This document shows, one piece after another, positions 29,427 through 38,514 of a stretch of DNA of 64,000 nucleotides (the first letter of the stretch is position 1; every line of letters begins with the position of its first letter). The position numbers and the translations under genes are program-made. Source of the stretch: Rathayibacter rhapontici (GTDB taxonomy: Bacteria > Actinomycetota > Actinomycetes > Actinomycetales > Microbacteriaceae); contig NZ_MUKN01000006.1 of the NCBI RefSeq assembly GCF_001995175.1, positions 1-64,000 of the forward strand, in the 5' to 3' direction. The notes under the pieces were generated by a model. It searched no databases and was not told where the DNA came from. It saw nothing but the letters and a program-made list of their open reading frames with translations.

Positions 29427-29555
29427 GGCGGGTCTCGATACGCCCCTGCGGGGCTACTCGACCAGCAGCACGCTCCAGACCGCCACTGCGCGGGGCTACT
29501 CGACCAGCAGCACACCTAGACCGCCACTGCGTGGGCTGCTCGACCAGCAGCATGC
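29427..29555. repeat. Dispersed repeat copy 2 with tandem expansion of its right half
   Basis: GGTCTCGATACGCCCCTGCG, then CTACTCGACCAGCAGCAC. The right half is repeated at 29453, 29495 and 29535 (periods 42 and 40 nt) with CCAGACCGCCACTGCG between units; the last unit is diverged (CTGCTCGACC). Other copies are at 14850, 38416 and 46486. Confidence 0.75.
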
Positions 29556-29636
29556 CGCAAACCGCGGAGTCGCGCTTCATTCCCGGCGGTTGCACGACGA
29601 ATGCCCCCGGCCGGAGCCGGGAGCGTTCGGGGTGGA

Positions 29637-30212
29637 TCAGCGCTGGTCGTCCTCGGGGCGCACAGGGACCGGGTCGCCGACGTTCGCGGGCGGCGGGGCC
29701 CAGCTCGTCTGCGGAGCCTCCTCGGTCGCCGACTGCCCGTCGAGGAGGTTCCTCCCCCGGTTCACGACCTCGGGATCGGCCAGGACGGAGTAGCTCGTCG
29801 CGATGACCTGCATCGTCGAGGTGAAGTCGCGTCGACGGCGGTTCACCGCGTACGAGGCGAGTCCGAACAGCATGCCGAAGCCGGCGCCGAGCAGCACGGC
29901 CGCGAACAAGAACGAGATCTGCGTGGTCGGCGAGAAGATGATGAGCAGGAGGCCCAGGAAGATTCCGAACCAGGCGCCCGAGGCGGCGCCCGCCAGTGCG
30001 ACCCGGCCCCAGGTGAGCTTGCCGGTGACGCGCTCCACGCTCTTGAGCTCGTTCCCGATGATGGCGAGCTGCTTGACCGGGAAGTCGGCGCGGGCGAGGA
30101 CGTCGACGGCGGCCTGCGCCTCCTGGTAGGTGTCGAAGGTCGCGAGGATCTCGCCGCGCGGGATGGTCGGGAAGACCGCCTTGCGGCCGTTGAACGGCGT
30201 CTGCTGAGTCAC
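29637..30212 (-). CDS. YflT/general-stress-protein-like membrane protein
   Basis: 191 aa from GTG 30212. The first ~70 residues (GEILATFDTYQEAQAAVDVLARADFPVKQLAIIG) match the YflT/GSP17M domain pattern. Two adjacent membrane segments follow (residues ~88-130, with Gly-rich GAASGAWFGIFLGLLLIIF), then RRRRDF and a Pro/Asp-rich tail. The family is linked to stress responses in Firmicutes and actinobacteria but has no known activity. Divergent from the PRC/MgtE-N gene. Confidence 0.72.
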   Translation of the reverse strand: MTQQTPFNGRKAVFPTIPRGEILATFDTYQEAQAAVDVLARADFPVKQLAIIGNELKSVERVTGKLTWGRVALAGAASGAWFGIFLGLLLIIFSPTTQISFLFAAVLLGAGFGMLFGLASYAVNRRRRDFTSTMQVIATSYSVLADPEVVNRGRNLLDGQSATEEAPQTSWAPPPANVGDPVPVRPEDDQR

Positions 30213-30314
30213 GCGCTCAGAATCGCACGGCGGACTTGGAGGACTCTGGAAGCGGACGGGGAGCGGGCCGAAGGGCAGCAGGGAACGCTCGGCTCCCGTC
30301 CGGGCGGGCGGCAC

Positions 30315-30327
30315 TAGGTTTGTAGCC
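30315..30327 (+). promoter_or_regulatory. -10 element for leaderless PRC/MgtE-N gene
   Basis: TAGGTT at 30315-30320, 7 nt before GTG 30328, with no Shine-Dalgarno between them. Confidence 0.45.
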
Positions 30328-31674
30328 GTGAGTTCCGCCAGAGTCTTCGTCGCGCGCTTGGTCGGATGCACCGTCTTCGACCCTGCCGGCGATCGCGTCG
30401 GCAAGGTCCGCGACGTGCTCCTGGTCTACCGTCAGAACGATCCGCCCCGCGTCGTCGGGCTCGTCGTCGAGATCCCCGGACGCCGCCGCGTGTTCGTCTC
30501 GATCGGCCGGGTGACGAGCATCGGCAGCGGTCAGATCATCACCACGGGCCTCATCAACGTGCGCCGCTTCGAGCAGCGCGGCGGCGAGGTGCGCGTGATC
30601 GCCGAGCTGCTGGGACGTCGGATGACCTTCGTCGACGGCTCCGGTGACGCCGTCGTCGAGGACGTCGCGATCGAGGAGGTCGGCCCCGGCGAGTGGCAGC
30701 TCGCCCAGCTGTTCGTGCGCCGCCCGAAGACCTCCCCCTCCCCCTTCGCCAAGGGGGCCACCACCTTCGCCGGCTGGCGCGAGGTGCGCGAGACGGGTTC
30801 CGGAGAGGCTCAGTCGGCCGAGCAGTACGTCGCGAGCCTCGCCGAGCTCAAGCCCGCCGACCTCGCCAGCACGCTCCTCGACCTGCCGACCCAGCGCATG
30901 CTCGAGGTCGCGGGCGAGCTCTCGGACGACCGCCTCGCGGACGTCCTCGAGGAGATGCCTGAGAGCGAGCAGGTCGAGATCCTGGGCCAGCTCGACGACG
31001 ACCGGGCCGCCGACGTGCTCGACCAGATGCAGCCGGACGACGCGGCGGACCTCATCGCCCAGCTCTCGGACGAGCGCGGCGAGGCGCTGCTGGGGCTCAT
31101 GGAGCCCGAGGAGGCGGACGACGTCCGCATGCTGCTGACCTACGCGCCCGAGTCGGCCGGTGGTCTGATGACGACCGAGCCGATCATCGTGTCGGCCGAG
31201 GCGACCGTCGCGGAAGGGCTGGCCCTGATCCGCCGGCACGAGCTGGCCCCGGCGCTCGGTGCGGCCGTGTGCGTCACGCTGCCGCCGTACGAGCCTCCGA
31301 CCGGTCGCTTCCTCGGCATGGTCCACTTCCAGCGGATGCTCCGCTACCCGCCGCACGAGCGCCTCGGCACCCTGCTGGACCAGAGCTTCGATCCGATCAC
31401 GCCCGACACCTCGGCGGCCGAGGTCGCCCGCATCCTCGCGAGCTACAACCTCGTGTCGGTGCCGGTGGTCGACGAGACGCACCGGCTCGTCGGCGTCGTC
31501 ACCATCGACGACGTGCTCGACTACCTCCTCCCGGATGACTGGCGCAGTCACGACGGCGACGACGAACCGCGCACGCCGGTGAGCACGACCACCCGGGGCA
31601 TCCCGCTGGTGCCGCCGCCCGCGAAGGCGGCGAGCGGCGGACGACGACGAGGACGGAGGGGTGCGCGTGGCTAA
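30328..31674 (+). CDS. PRC-barrel / MgtE intracellular domain / CBS-domain protein
   Basis: 448 aa, no membrane segments. Residues ~1-75 look like a PRC barrel (VFDPAGDRVGKVRDVLLVYR). Residues ~165-275 are the helical MgtE N domain (LAELKPADLASTLLDLP, ...DRAADVLDQMQPDDAADLIAQL). Residues ~275-410 are two CBS motifs ending LVSVPVVDETHRLVGVVTIDDVLD. It has the cytoplasmic magnesium-sensing half of MgtE without the channel, so it is more likely a regulator than a transporter. A basic Arg/Gly tail ends the protein. The next gene (DUF1003) overlaps it. Confidence 0.85.
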   Translation: MSSARVFVARLVGCTVFDPAGDRVGKVRDVLLVYRQNDPPRVVGLVVEIPGRRRVFVSIGRVTSIGSGQIITTGLINVRRFEQRGGEVRVIAELLGRRMTFVDGSGDAVVEDVAIEEVGPGEWQLAQLFVRRPKTSPSPFAKGATTFAGWREVRETGSGEAQSAEQYVASLAELKPADLASTLLDLPTQRMLEVAGELSDDRLADVLEEMPESEQVEILGQLDDDRAADVLDQMQPDDAADLIAQLSDERGEALLGLMEPEEADDVRMLLTYAPESAGGLMTTEPIIVSAEATVAEGLALIRRHELAPALGAAVCVTLPPYEPPTGRFLGMVHFQRMLRYPPHERLGTLLDQSFDPITPDTSAAEVARILASYNLVSVPVVDETHRLVGVVTIDDVLDYLLPDDWRSHDGDDEPRTPVSTTTRGIPLVPPPAKAASGGRRRGRRGARG

Positions 31675-32302
31675 GGACGCGAAGCAGGATCGGCGGCTCG
31701 ACGCCCCGAAGGGACTGCGCACGCGAGTGCTGCCGTTGCGCAACCGCCGGAGCAGCGACCGCTTCGGGCGTCTGACCGAGTCGTTCGCGCGGGGCATGGG
31801 AACGCCGTGGTTCCTGTTCGGGATGACGATCTTCTGCGTCTTCTGGCTCGTCTTCAACACCTACGGCCCCGAGGACGCGCGCTTCGACTCGCAGGCGCTC
31901 GGCTTCACCGTGCTGACGCTCATCCTGTCGCTGCAGGCCTCGTACGCGGCGCCCCTCCTGCTGCTGGCCCAGAACCGCCAGGACGACCGCGACCGCGTGC
32001 AGATCGAGCAGGACCGCCAGCGCGCCGAGCGCAACCTGGCCGACACCGAGTACCTCGCCCGCGAGGTCGTCGCCCTGCGACTGGCGATCCGCGACATGGC
32101 GAGCAAGGACTTCATCCGCTCGGAGCTTCGGAGCCTGGTCGAGGAGCTCGAGAAGGACAGGGCCGAGCGGGACGGGGGCACCGAGCCTCTCGACGCAGTG
32201 ACGCGGAGCGATGCGGCTCGGGCGGACCGGACCCGTGCGGACACGTTCCGGTTCGAGGAGAGCGGAGCGGAGTCGCCCGGGACCGAGCGCGGCGATGCCT
32301 GA
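31667..32302 (+). CDS. DUF1003 membrane protein
   Basis: 211 aa from GTG 31667, with GGAGG 8 nt upstream; GTG 31661 is possible. It overlaps the upstream stop. Two membrane segments (residues ~52-68 and ~85-108: WFLFGMTIFCVFWLVFN and LGFTVLTLILSLQASYAAPLLLL) are followed by ARNRQDDRDR-type QNRQDDRDRVQIEQDR, the DUF1003 signature, and a charged coiled region. Family function unknown. Its pairing with the MgtE-N/CBS gene is common in actinobacteria. The mrp gene starts inside its last 8 nt. Confidence 0.85.
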   Translation: MAKDAKQDRRLDAPKGLRTRVLPLRNRRSSDRFGRLTESFARGMGTPWFLFGMTIFCVFWLVFNTYGPEDARFDSQALGFTVLTLILSLQASYAAPLLLLAQNRQDDRDRVQIEQDRQRAERNLADTEYLAREVVALRLAIRDMASKDFIRSELRSLVEELEKDRAERDGGTEPLDAVTRSDAARADRTRADTFRFEESGAESPGTERGDA

Positions 32303-33440
32303 GGCGTCAGCCCTCGAGGCCGCTGTCCTCGCCTCTCTCGCCCGGGTGATCGATCCCGAGATCCGCAAGCCCATCACCGAGCTCGACATGGTCGAGTCGG
32401 TGGCCGCCGCCGAGGACGGCACCGTCGACGTCGCGATCCGCCTCACGATCGTCGGCTGCCCCGCCGCCTCCGCCATCGAGCGCGATGTGACCGAGGCCGT
32501 CTCGGGCACGCCGGGGGTCAGCGCCGCCCGCGTCTCGGTCGGTGTCATGACTCCGGCTCAGCGCACCGCACTGACCGAACGGCTGCGCGGCGCCAAGCGC
32601 GCCATGCCGTTCGGCCCGGACTCGCTCACCCGCGTGTACGCGGTGACGAGCGGGAAGGGCGGGGTCGGCAAGTCGACCGTCACCGCGAACCTCGCGGTCG
32701 CCCTGGCCCAGCAGGGGCTCTCGGTCGGCCTGGTGGACGCCGATGTGCACGGCTTCTCGATCCCGGGCCTGCTCGGGCTCATGCACGAGGGACACGTCGC
32801 CGGGCCCACGCGGGTGGGCGAGCTGATGCTCCCCCCTGTCGCGCACGGCGTGAAGGTCATCTCGATCGGCATGTTCCTCGAGGGCGACACCCGCGGAGCC
32901 GCGGTGTCGTGGCGCGGTCCGATGCTGCACCGCACCATCTCGCAGTTCCTCACGGACGTCTACTTCGGCGATCTCGACGTGCTCCTGCTCGATCTCCCGC
33001 CCGGAACGGGCGACGTGGCCATCTCGATCGGGCAGCTGCTTCCGCACGCCGAGGTCCTGATCGTGACGACACCGCAGCCCGCTGCGGCGGACGTGGCCGA
33101 GCGCAGCGGCGCGCTGGCGCGCCAGTCGGGTCAGCGGATCATCGGCGTGGTCGAGAACATGGCGGGTCTGCCCCAGCCCGACGGGACCGTGCTCGACCTC
33201 TTCGGCAGCGGAGGCGGCGACGAGGTCGCACGACGCCTCAGCACGTCCGGGGACGAGGTGCGCGTCCTCGCCTCCCTGCCCATCAGCGTCGCGCTGCGCT
33301 CCGGAGGCGACGAGGGCGTCCCGGTCGTCGTCGGGTCGCCCGACGATCCAGCGGCGTGGGCCATCACCGAGCTCGCACGGACCCTGGCGGCACGACCGCG
33401 CGGCCTGACCGGTCGGCGACTCCCGATGAGCGTGGGCTGA
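32295..33440 (+). CDS. mrp: Mrp/ApbC/NBP35-family iron-sulfur carrier ATPase
   Basis: 381 aa. N-terminal MIP18/DUF59 domain (residues ~5-85: VIDPEIRKPITELDMV) then the P-loop SGKGGVGKSTVTANLA and DVLLLDLPPGTGDVAIS. Members bind and deliver Fe-S clusters. The CxxC usual in the C-terminal half of many Mrp proteins is not apparent, which is common in actinobacterial members. It overlaps the DUF1003 gene by 8 nt, and tatB converges from the other side. Confidence 0.9.
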   Translation: MPEASALEAAVLASLARVIDPEIRKPITELDMVESVAAAEDGTVDVAIRLTIVGCPAASAIERDVTEAVSGTPGVSAARVSVGVMTPAQRTALTERLRGAKRAMPFGPDSLTRVYAVTSGKGGVGKSTVTANLAVALAQQGLSVGLVDADVHGFSIPGLLGLMHEGHVAGPTRVGELMLPPVAHGVKVISIGMFLEGDTRGAAVSWRGPMLHRTISQFLTDVYFGDLDVLLLDLPPGTGDVAISIGQLLPHAEVLIVTTPQPAAADVAERSGALARQSGQRIIGVVENMAGLPQPDGTVLDLFGSGGGDEVARRLSTSGDEVRVLASLPISVALRSGGDEGVPVVVGSPDDPAAWAITELARTLAARPRGLTGRRLPMSVG

Positions 33441-33535
33441 CCCCTCCGGGAGACGCCTCCGCGCGCCGGCTGCGGCTGCACGCGGGAGCACCGACGCGAG
33501 TGCCGCCGAGGGCACCCGTCACGGCACCGTCGGCG

Positions 33536-33955
33536 TCAGGTCGCTTCGGAGTCGATCGGCGGAGGAGCGACGGCCGAGAGACGGCCCTCGCCGGCCGAGC
33601 GCTTCATCGTCGTGTAATAGCTGTCCTGCGTCGAGGGGGAACGGCCGCCCACCGTGACGGGTGCTCCGACGGCGGTCGGCGGCTTGACGGTGGGGACCGG
33701 GTCGTCCTCGAGGAGGGCGTCTCGGATGATCCGACGCGGGTCGTACTGGCGCGGATCGAGTTTCCGCCAGTCGACCTCGTTGAACTCCTCGCCCATCTCG
33801 TCCTTGACCCGTTCGCGCGCCTGAGTGGCGAATCCGCGCACCTTGCGCACGAGCTGACCCAGCTGCGCGGCGTAGTGCGGGAGACGATCGGGGCCCAGCA
33901 CGAAGACGGCGATCACTCCGATGATGAGGAGCTTGTCGAACGTCAAACCGAACAC
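33536..33955 (-). CDS. tatB: Sec-independent protein translocase TatB
   Basis: 139 aa from GTG 33955. TACTCT lies 6 nt upstream on the minus strand, so it is probably leaderless. One N-terminal membrane segment (FGLTFDKLLIIGVIAVFVLGP) runs into an amphipathic helix (LPHYAAQLGQLVRKVRGFATQ) and a long charged tail, the TatB plan (TatA is shorter with less tail). It works with TatC in the twin-arginine pathway, which should export the Dyp peroxidase EfeB encoded 11 kb away. Next to mrp, as in mycobacteria. Confidence 0.85.
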   Translation of the reverse strand: MFGLTFDKLLIIGVIAVFVLGPDRLPHYAAQLGQLVRKVRGFATQARERVKDEMGEEFNEVDWRKLDPRQYDPRRIIRDALLEDDPVPTVKPPTAVGAPVTVGGRSPSTQDSYYTTMKRSAGEGRLSAVAPPPIDSEAT

Positions 33956-34062
33956 GAGACAAGAGTAACCCGCCGCGCCTGCGGCACCGACCCCGCGCGC
34001 CACCGTAGCCTTGCCTCGCGCGGACGCGATCCGTCCACCGCATCGACAAGAGGAGCCCGATC

Positions 34063-34695
34063 GTGTCCGACAAGGATGCCAACTGGAAGTACGCCGAGGA
34101 CGCGATCGTCGAGCCCGAGGCCATCGCCTCCGCCCGCCGCCTCTCGGTCGAGCTGGGCATCGACGCGGTCGCGCCGTCCATCGGGGCGCAGGCGTCGCTG
34201 ATCGCGGCCGCCGCGCGCGCCTCGCAGATCATCGAGATCGGCACCGGCACCGGTGTGAGCGGTCTGTGGCTGCTGGACGGCGCCCCCGAGGCCATGCTGA
34301 CGACGATCGACTCGGAGGCGGTGCACCAGCAGCACGCCCGCGCGCAGTTCCACGAGGCGGGCGTCTCGCCGAACCGCCTCCGCCTGATCCCGGGCCGGGC
34401 CCTCGAGGTGCTGCCGCGGATGAACGAGAACTCCTACGACATCGTCTTCGTCGACGGCGACCCCCTGCAGGTGATCGAGAACGTCGAGCACGCGCTGCGG
34501 CTCGTCCGACCGGGCGGCACCGTCCTCATCCCGCACGCCCTCTGGCGCGGCCGGGTGTCGAACCCCGCTCAGCGCGACGAGATCGCGTCCGCGTTCCGCA
34601 CTCTCGTCGCCGAGATCAGCGCGTCCCCGGCGGTGGTGAGCGTCCTCTCCCCCATCGGGGACGGACTGCTGCAGGCGAACAAGCGCCGGGCCTGA
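34063..34695 (+). CDS. O-methyltransferase (class I, SAM-dependent)
   Basis: 210 aa, GTG start after AAGAGGAG. Methyltransf_3-type: SAM loop IIEIGTGTGVSGLWLL, IDSEAVHQQHARAQF, and the acidic YDIVFVDGDP. Related to mycobacterial Rv1220c, which also lies near tatB and mrp. Substrate unknown. A strong terminator hairpin follows, shared with the convergent DUF3117 gene. Confidence 0.87.
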   Translation: MSDKDANWKYAEDAIVEPEAIASARRLSVELGIDAVAPSIGAQASLIAAAARASQIIEIGTGTGVSGLWLLDGAPEAMLTTIDSEAVHQQHARAQFHEAGVSPNRLRLIPGRALEVLPRMNENSYDIVFVDGDPLQVIENVEHALRLVRPGGTVLIPHALWRGRVSNPAQRDEIASAFRTLVAEISASPAVVSVLSPIGDGLLQANKRRA

Positions 34696-34729
34696 CCGCC
34701 CGGATCCCTCTCCGGCTCCCGGAACAGAG

Positions 34730-34762
34730 GAACGCCCGCCGCACGGAGTGCGACGGGCGTTC
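34730..34762. terminator. Bidirectional terminator hairpin
   Basis: GAACGCCCG ... CGGGCGTTC with an inner CGCAC-GGA-GTGCG stem, a nearly continuous 14-bp stem between convergent genes. Confidence 0.75.
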
Positions 34763-34785
34763 TCGACGGTGCCGGTGGATCCCCG

Positions 34786-34959
34786 TCAGGCGGGGGTCAC
34801 CACCGATGCGAGAGCATCGTGCAGCTCTTTCGCCTCTGCATCGTTGACCGAGACGACGAGGCGTCCGCCTCCTTCGAGCGGAACGCGCACGACGATGAGT
34901 CGGCCCTCCTTAACAGCCTCCATCGGTCCGTCTCCGGTCCTGGGCTTCATGGCCGCCAT
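34786..34959 (-). CDS. DUF3117 protein
   Basis: 57 aa: MAAMKPRTGDGPMEAVKEGR, then RVPLEGGGRLVVSVNDAEAKEL and ending ASVVTPA. This small, highly conserved actinobacterial protein (DUF3117) has no known activity. AAGGGG lies ~7 nt upstream of ATG 34959; ATG 34950 is an internal alternative. In mycobacteria the homologue also sits next to the O-methyltransferase, which supports the call. Confidence 0.88.
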   Translation of the reverse strand: MAAMKPRTGDGPMEAVKEGRLIVVRVPLEGGGRLVVSVNDAEAKELHDALASVVTPA

Positions 34960-35049
34960 AGAGTTCCCCTTTCGTGACGTATCCCCCTATTATCGTGCAT
35001 CCGCGGTCCCGGAGAAATCGCGCTCTCCGGAGTGCCCGCCGGGAGTCGA

Positions 35050-36272
35050 TCACGGCGGCGTCCAGTCGTAGCCGTCGACGGCCCAGCAGACCGAGATCCA
35101 GACGATCTGCCCGCCGATCCCGAGCAGCACCAGCACGACCCGGAAGAGCGGCGAGCGGGGCACGGCGAGTGCTCCGACGAGCGGGAACAGCGGCCCCAGC
35201 AGCCGGAACGTGCTCGACTGGGGGAAGAAGAACGCGAAGAGGTAGACGGCGTACCCGGCGAGCCAGGCGCGGCTGAACAAGTCGAGTCTGCGGGTCCACG
35301 GGGCGGCCATCAGACCGGCGAACGCGATGACCACGAGCACCACGAGCACGATCCCGACCCTCGGCGACTCGAACCACCACTGCCCCCACCAGGAACCGCC
35401 CTGGAACCAGGAGGTGAACGGGAGCAGCTCCTGGTAGCCGATGTACGAGCGCGCCAGGCCAGCTCGGTGTCGGTGTAGGCGGTCATCGAGCCGGTGACCA
35501 CCCACGCCGCGGCAGGCCAGAGGAAGCCGACCACGAGCCCCCACACCGTCAGCGCCACGGTGGGCAGCCACTCCGCTCGCTCGAAGGGCTCGCGCGAGCG
35601 GCGGAGGAACCGGACGAGGACGTAGAGCCCCATCGCCGCGGCGAACGCGAGGCCGCTGGGCCGCGTGAGACCCAGGAGGAGGACGACCGGGAACACGAGC
35701 GCCCAGCGGCGGCGCACGAGCAGCAGGAGCACGATCGCGGTCAGCATCATGGCCGCCGACTCCGCGTACGCGAGCTGGAGCAGGGGCGAGGTCGGCGCCA
35801 CGCAGAAGAGGAGCACGGCGACGAGCGACTGGCTCTCGCTCAGCGAGTGCCGGAGGAGGCGGTAGAGGACCAGGCACACGACGGCTCCGCAGACCACCGA
35901 GACGGTCACCGCGGCACTCCCCCAGCCCAGACCCGTGATCAGCATGAGCAGTCGCACCACCGCCGGGTAGAGCGGCATGAACGCCCAGGCGTTCTCTCCG
36001 ACCTCGCCCTCCGCGGTGACGGGGAGCTCGGAGGGGTAGCCGGCCGTCGCGATGATCTCGTACCAGCGGCCGTCCCAGAGGCTGGCGAAGGCGGAGTAGG
36101 ACGGAGACGGGCCGGTCCAGGCGTTCGCGGCCTGGTTCGCGGCGAACTGCAGGAGGATCGTCGTCGTGACGACGCGGGTCAGCACGTACATACCCAGCAC
36201 CCGCGCCCACCAGGGCACGAGGCGGAGGCGGGCCCGGCGGCGGGTGCTCAGCACCGGGGCGACGGCGCTCAC
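35050..36272 (-). CDS. PIG-V-type mannosyltransferase family membrane protein (frameshifted as sequenced)
   Basis: About 407 aa after repair. GTG 36272 overlaps the dapE stop. The N-terminal part has a first membrane segment ([17 protein letters not shown]) and the PIG-V-like loop [20 protein letters not shown] with [13 protein letters not shown], then multiple membrane helices. The frame changes at about 35449: TDTELAWR continues as [15 protein letters not shown] one frame over, and one added base (CGC-GCC-TCG) restores it. It is a polyprenyl-phosphate-mannose type glycosyltransferase by family; the actual substrate is unknown. Confidence 0.78.
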
Positions 36273-37378
36273 GCGGGGGTGCTCAACCAGCGGCGGAGAC
36301 CATCGGCGCACGCCGTGATCTCGTGCACGGCGACGCGCTCGTCGTCGGCGTGGGCCCTCAGCGGATCGCCGGGTCCGTAGTTCACCGCGGGGACGCCGAG
36401 GGCCGAGAAGCGGGCGACGTCCGTCCAGCCGTACTTCGGCCTGGCCTCGGCGTCGACCGCGGCGAGGAAGGCCTGCGCGAGCGGAGCGTCGAGGCCGGGA
36501 CGCGCCCCCTCCGCCAGATCGACGACCTCGACCTCGAAGCCGTCGAAGAGCTCGCGGAGGTGCTGGACGGCCTCCGCTCCGGTGCGGCTCGGGGCGAACC
36601 GGTAGTTGACGTGCACCGTGCAGAGGTCGGGGATCACGTTGCCGGCCACGCCTCCCGCGATGCGGACCGCGTTGACGCCCTCGCGGTAGAGCAGGCCGTC
36701 GACCTCGACGACGCGCGGCTCGTAGGCGGCGAGGCGCTCGAGGATCGGCGCGGCGGCGTGGATCGCGTTCTCGCCGACCCAGCTGCGCGCCGAGTGCGCC
36801 CGCCGCCCGCGCGTGACGACGTCGACGCGGAGGGTGCCGTTGCAGCCTCCCTCGACCTCGCTGCTCGTGGGCTCGCCGAGGACGGCGAAGTCGGCGGCGA
36901 AGAGGTCCGGGCGGTTCCGGGAGAGGCGGCCGAGGCCGTTGAGGTCGGACGCGACCTCCTCGTTGTCGTACCACATCCAGGTGATGTCGACCGCGGGCTC
37001 GGTCAGCTCGGCCGCGAGCACGAGCTGGACCGCGACTCCGGCCTTCATGTCGACGGTGCCGCGACCGACGAGGTGCTCGACGCCGTCGATCGTCTCGTCG
37101 ACGACGGGCAGGTTGGCGTTGATCGGGACGGTGTCGAGGTGGCCGGCGATGACGACCCGCTGAGCCCGGCCGAGCAGGGTCCGCGCGACGACGGTGTCTC
37201 CGTCGCGCACGACCTCGAGGTGCGCGCAGTCGGACAGGGCGGCCTCGATCGCGTCGGCCAGTGCCGACTCCGCGCCGGAGACCGACGGGATGTCGCACAG
37301 CACGCGGGTCAGCGCGATCGGATCGGAGCGCAGATCCAGGGGCGCGACGGGCGGAGCGGCGGGGGTCGGAGCGGCCAT
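36269..37378 (-). CDS. dapE: Succinyl-diaminopimelate desuccinylase
   Basis: 369 aa, M20 metallopeptidase family. It removes succinate from N-succinyl-LL-diaminopimelate. Motifs: [12 protein letters not shown] (metal His and Asp), [14 protein letters not shown] (bridging Asp), WYDNEEV (catalytic Glu-Glu region), [18 protein letters not shown]. Divergently expressed from dapD out of a perfect palindrome; TACCCT 7 nt before ATG 37378 suggests a leaderless message. With dapD, dapC and lysA it gives the succinylase route to lysine in this window. Confidence 0.93.
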   Translation of the reverse strand: MAAPTPAAPPVAPLDLRSDPIALTRVLCDIPSVSGAESALADAIEAALSDCAHLEVVRDGDTVVARTLLGRAQRVVIAGHLDTVPINANLPVVDETIDGVEHLVGRGTVDMKAGVAVQLVLAAELTEPAVDITWMWYDNEEVASDLNGLGRLSRNRPDLFAADFAVLGEPTSSEVEGGCNGTLRVDVVTRGRRAHSARSWVGENAIHAAAPILERLAAYEPRVVEVDGLLYREGVNAVRIAGGVAGNVIPDLCTVHVNYRFAPSRTGAEAVQHLRELFDGFEVEVVDLAEGARPGLDAPLAQAFLAAVDAEARPKYGWTDVARFSALGVPAVNYGPGDPLRAHADDERVAVHEITACADGLRRWLSTPA

Positions 37379-37426
37379 GGCACCCAGGGTAGCGGCCGGA
37401 GGCCGCGCGCTACCCTGGGTGCCATG
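37376..37426. promoter_or_regulatory. Symmetric divergent leaderless promoter of dapE and dapD
   Basis: A perfect 19-bp inverted repeat, CATGGCACCCAGGGTAGCG / CGCTACCCTGGGTGCCATG, includes both start codons and both TACCCT -10 elements, each 7 nt from its ATG. The centre (GCGGCC-GGA-GGCCGC) is also self-complementary. Confidence 0.7.
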
Positions 37427-38404
37427 ACCCCCGAGCACCCCTCCGACTCCTCCGCGCCCGCCTCCGCCTGGGGCTACGGGCTCGCCACCATCGCCTCGGA
37501 CGGGACCGTCCTCGACACCTGGTTCCCGGAGCCGCGCCTGGGCACGATCCCCGCCGGACGGGACCCGTGGATCGTCCCCGCGGAGTTCGAGGCGCTCGCC
37601 GGCGAGGACGCGCGGCGCGAGGTCCGGATCGACGTCGTCACGCTGCAGATCGATCTGCAGGCGCCGCCCGCCTCGACGTCGGACGCGTACCTCCGGCTGC
37701 ATCTGCTGTCGCACCTGCTCGTGCGGCCGAACACGGTCGACCTGGACGGGATCTTCGCGCACCTGGCGAACGTGGTCTGGACGAACGCGGGCCCCGTGTC
37801 GCCGGACGCGTTCACACGGCTGCGCCCCTCGCTCCGCCGCCACGGGATCCAGGCGGCAGGGATCGACAAGTTCCCGCGGCTCACCGACTACGTCACCCCG
37901 GCGAAGGTCCGGATCGCCGACACGTCGCGCGTGCGCCTGGGAGCGCACCTCGCTCCCGGGACGACGGTCATGCACGAGGGCTTCGTGAACTTCAACGCGG
38001 GGACGCTCGGCAGCTCGATGGTCGAGGGGCGCATCTCGCAGGGCGTCGTCGTCGGCGACGGCTCGGACATCGGCGGCGGCGCCTCGATCATGGGCACCCT
38101 GTCGGGCGGAGGGACGCAGCGCGTCTCGATCGGTGCGCGCGCGCTGCTCGGCGCGAACTCGGGCATCGGGATCTCGATCGGCGACGACTCCGTCGTGGAG
38201 GCGGGGCTCTACGTCACCGCGGGCACGAAGGTCGTGGTCGTCGGAGGGGCGCCCCGCGCCGACGGGCGCCCGCAGACGGTGAAGGCCGTCGAGCTGTCGG
38301 GCGTGCCGAATCTGCTGTTCCGCCGCAACTCGCTGACCGGCGCCGTCGAGGTGCTCCCCCGCACCGGTGCGGGCATCGAGCTGAACACGGCGCTGCACGC
38401 CTGA
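37424..38404 (+). CDS. dapD: 2,3,4,5-tetrahydropyridine-2,6-dicarboxylate N-succinyltransferase
   Basis: 326 aa, the long actinobacterial-type DapD. Succinyl-CoA-dependent acylation that opens the succinylase branch of lysine/diaminopimelate synthesis. An N-terminal domain to ~165 is followed by a left-handed beta helix of hexapeptide repeats ([59 protein letters not shown]). Divergent from dapE via the shared palindrome. A hairpin terminator and a dispersed repeat follow. Confidence 0.94.
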   Translation: MTPEHPSDSSAPASAWGYGLATIASDGTVLDTWFPEPRLGTIPAGRDPWIVPAEFEALAGEDARREVRIDVVTLQIDLQAPPASTSDAYLRLHLLSHLLVRPNTVDLDGIFAHLANVVWTNAGPVSPDAFTRLRPSLRRHGIQAAGIDKFPRLTDYVTPAKVRIADTSRVRLGAHLAPGTTVMHEGFVNFNAGTLGSSMVEGRISQGVVVGDGSDIGGGASIMGTLSGGGTQRVSIGARALLGANSGIGISIGDDSVVEAGLYVTAGTKVVVVGGAPRADGRPQTVKAVELSGVPNLLFRRNSLTGAVEVLPRTGAGIELNTALHA

Positions 38405-38415
38405 GGGCGGGCTGC

Positions 38416-38457
38416 GGGGGTCTCGATACGCCCGCTCGCGGGCTACTCGACCAGCGA
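38416..38457. repeat. Dispersed repeat copy 3
   Basis: GGGGTCTCGATACGCCCGCT, CGCGGG, CTACTCGACCAGCGAGG. It sits just past the dapD stop and ahead of the shared terminator, in the same position relative to a gene end as the copy at 46486. Confidence 0.75.
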
Positions 38458-38470
38458 GGGGGCGAACGGA

Positions 38471-38504
38471 CGATGCCGCCTCCGCTGGTGCGGAGACGGC
38501 ATCG
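38471..38504. terminator. Bidirectional terminator between dapD and gltA
   Basis: CGATGCCGCCTCCGC, loop TGGT, GCGGAGACGGCATCG: a 15-bp stem with one mismatch, between convergent genes. Confidence 0.75.
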
Positions 38505-38514
38505 ATACGGCGGG

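Noticed and set aside
29453-29555. Possible short CRISPR array
   Set aside because: Only three diverging units; the spacers are also repeated and no cas genes are present. The unit is part of the dispersed repeat.
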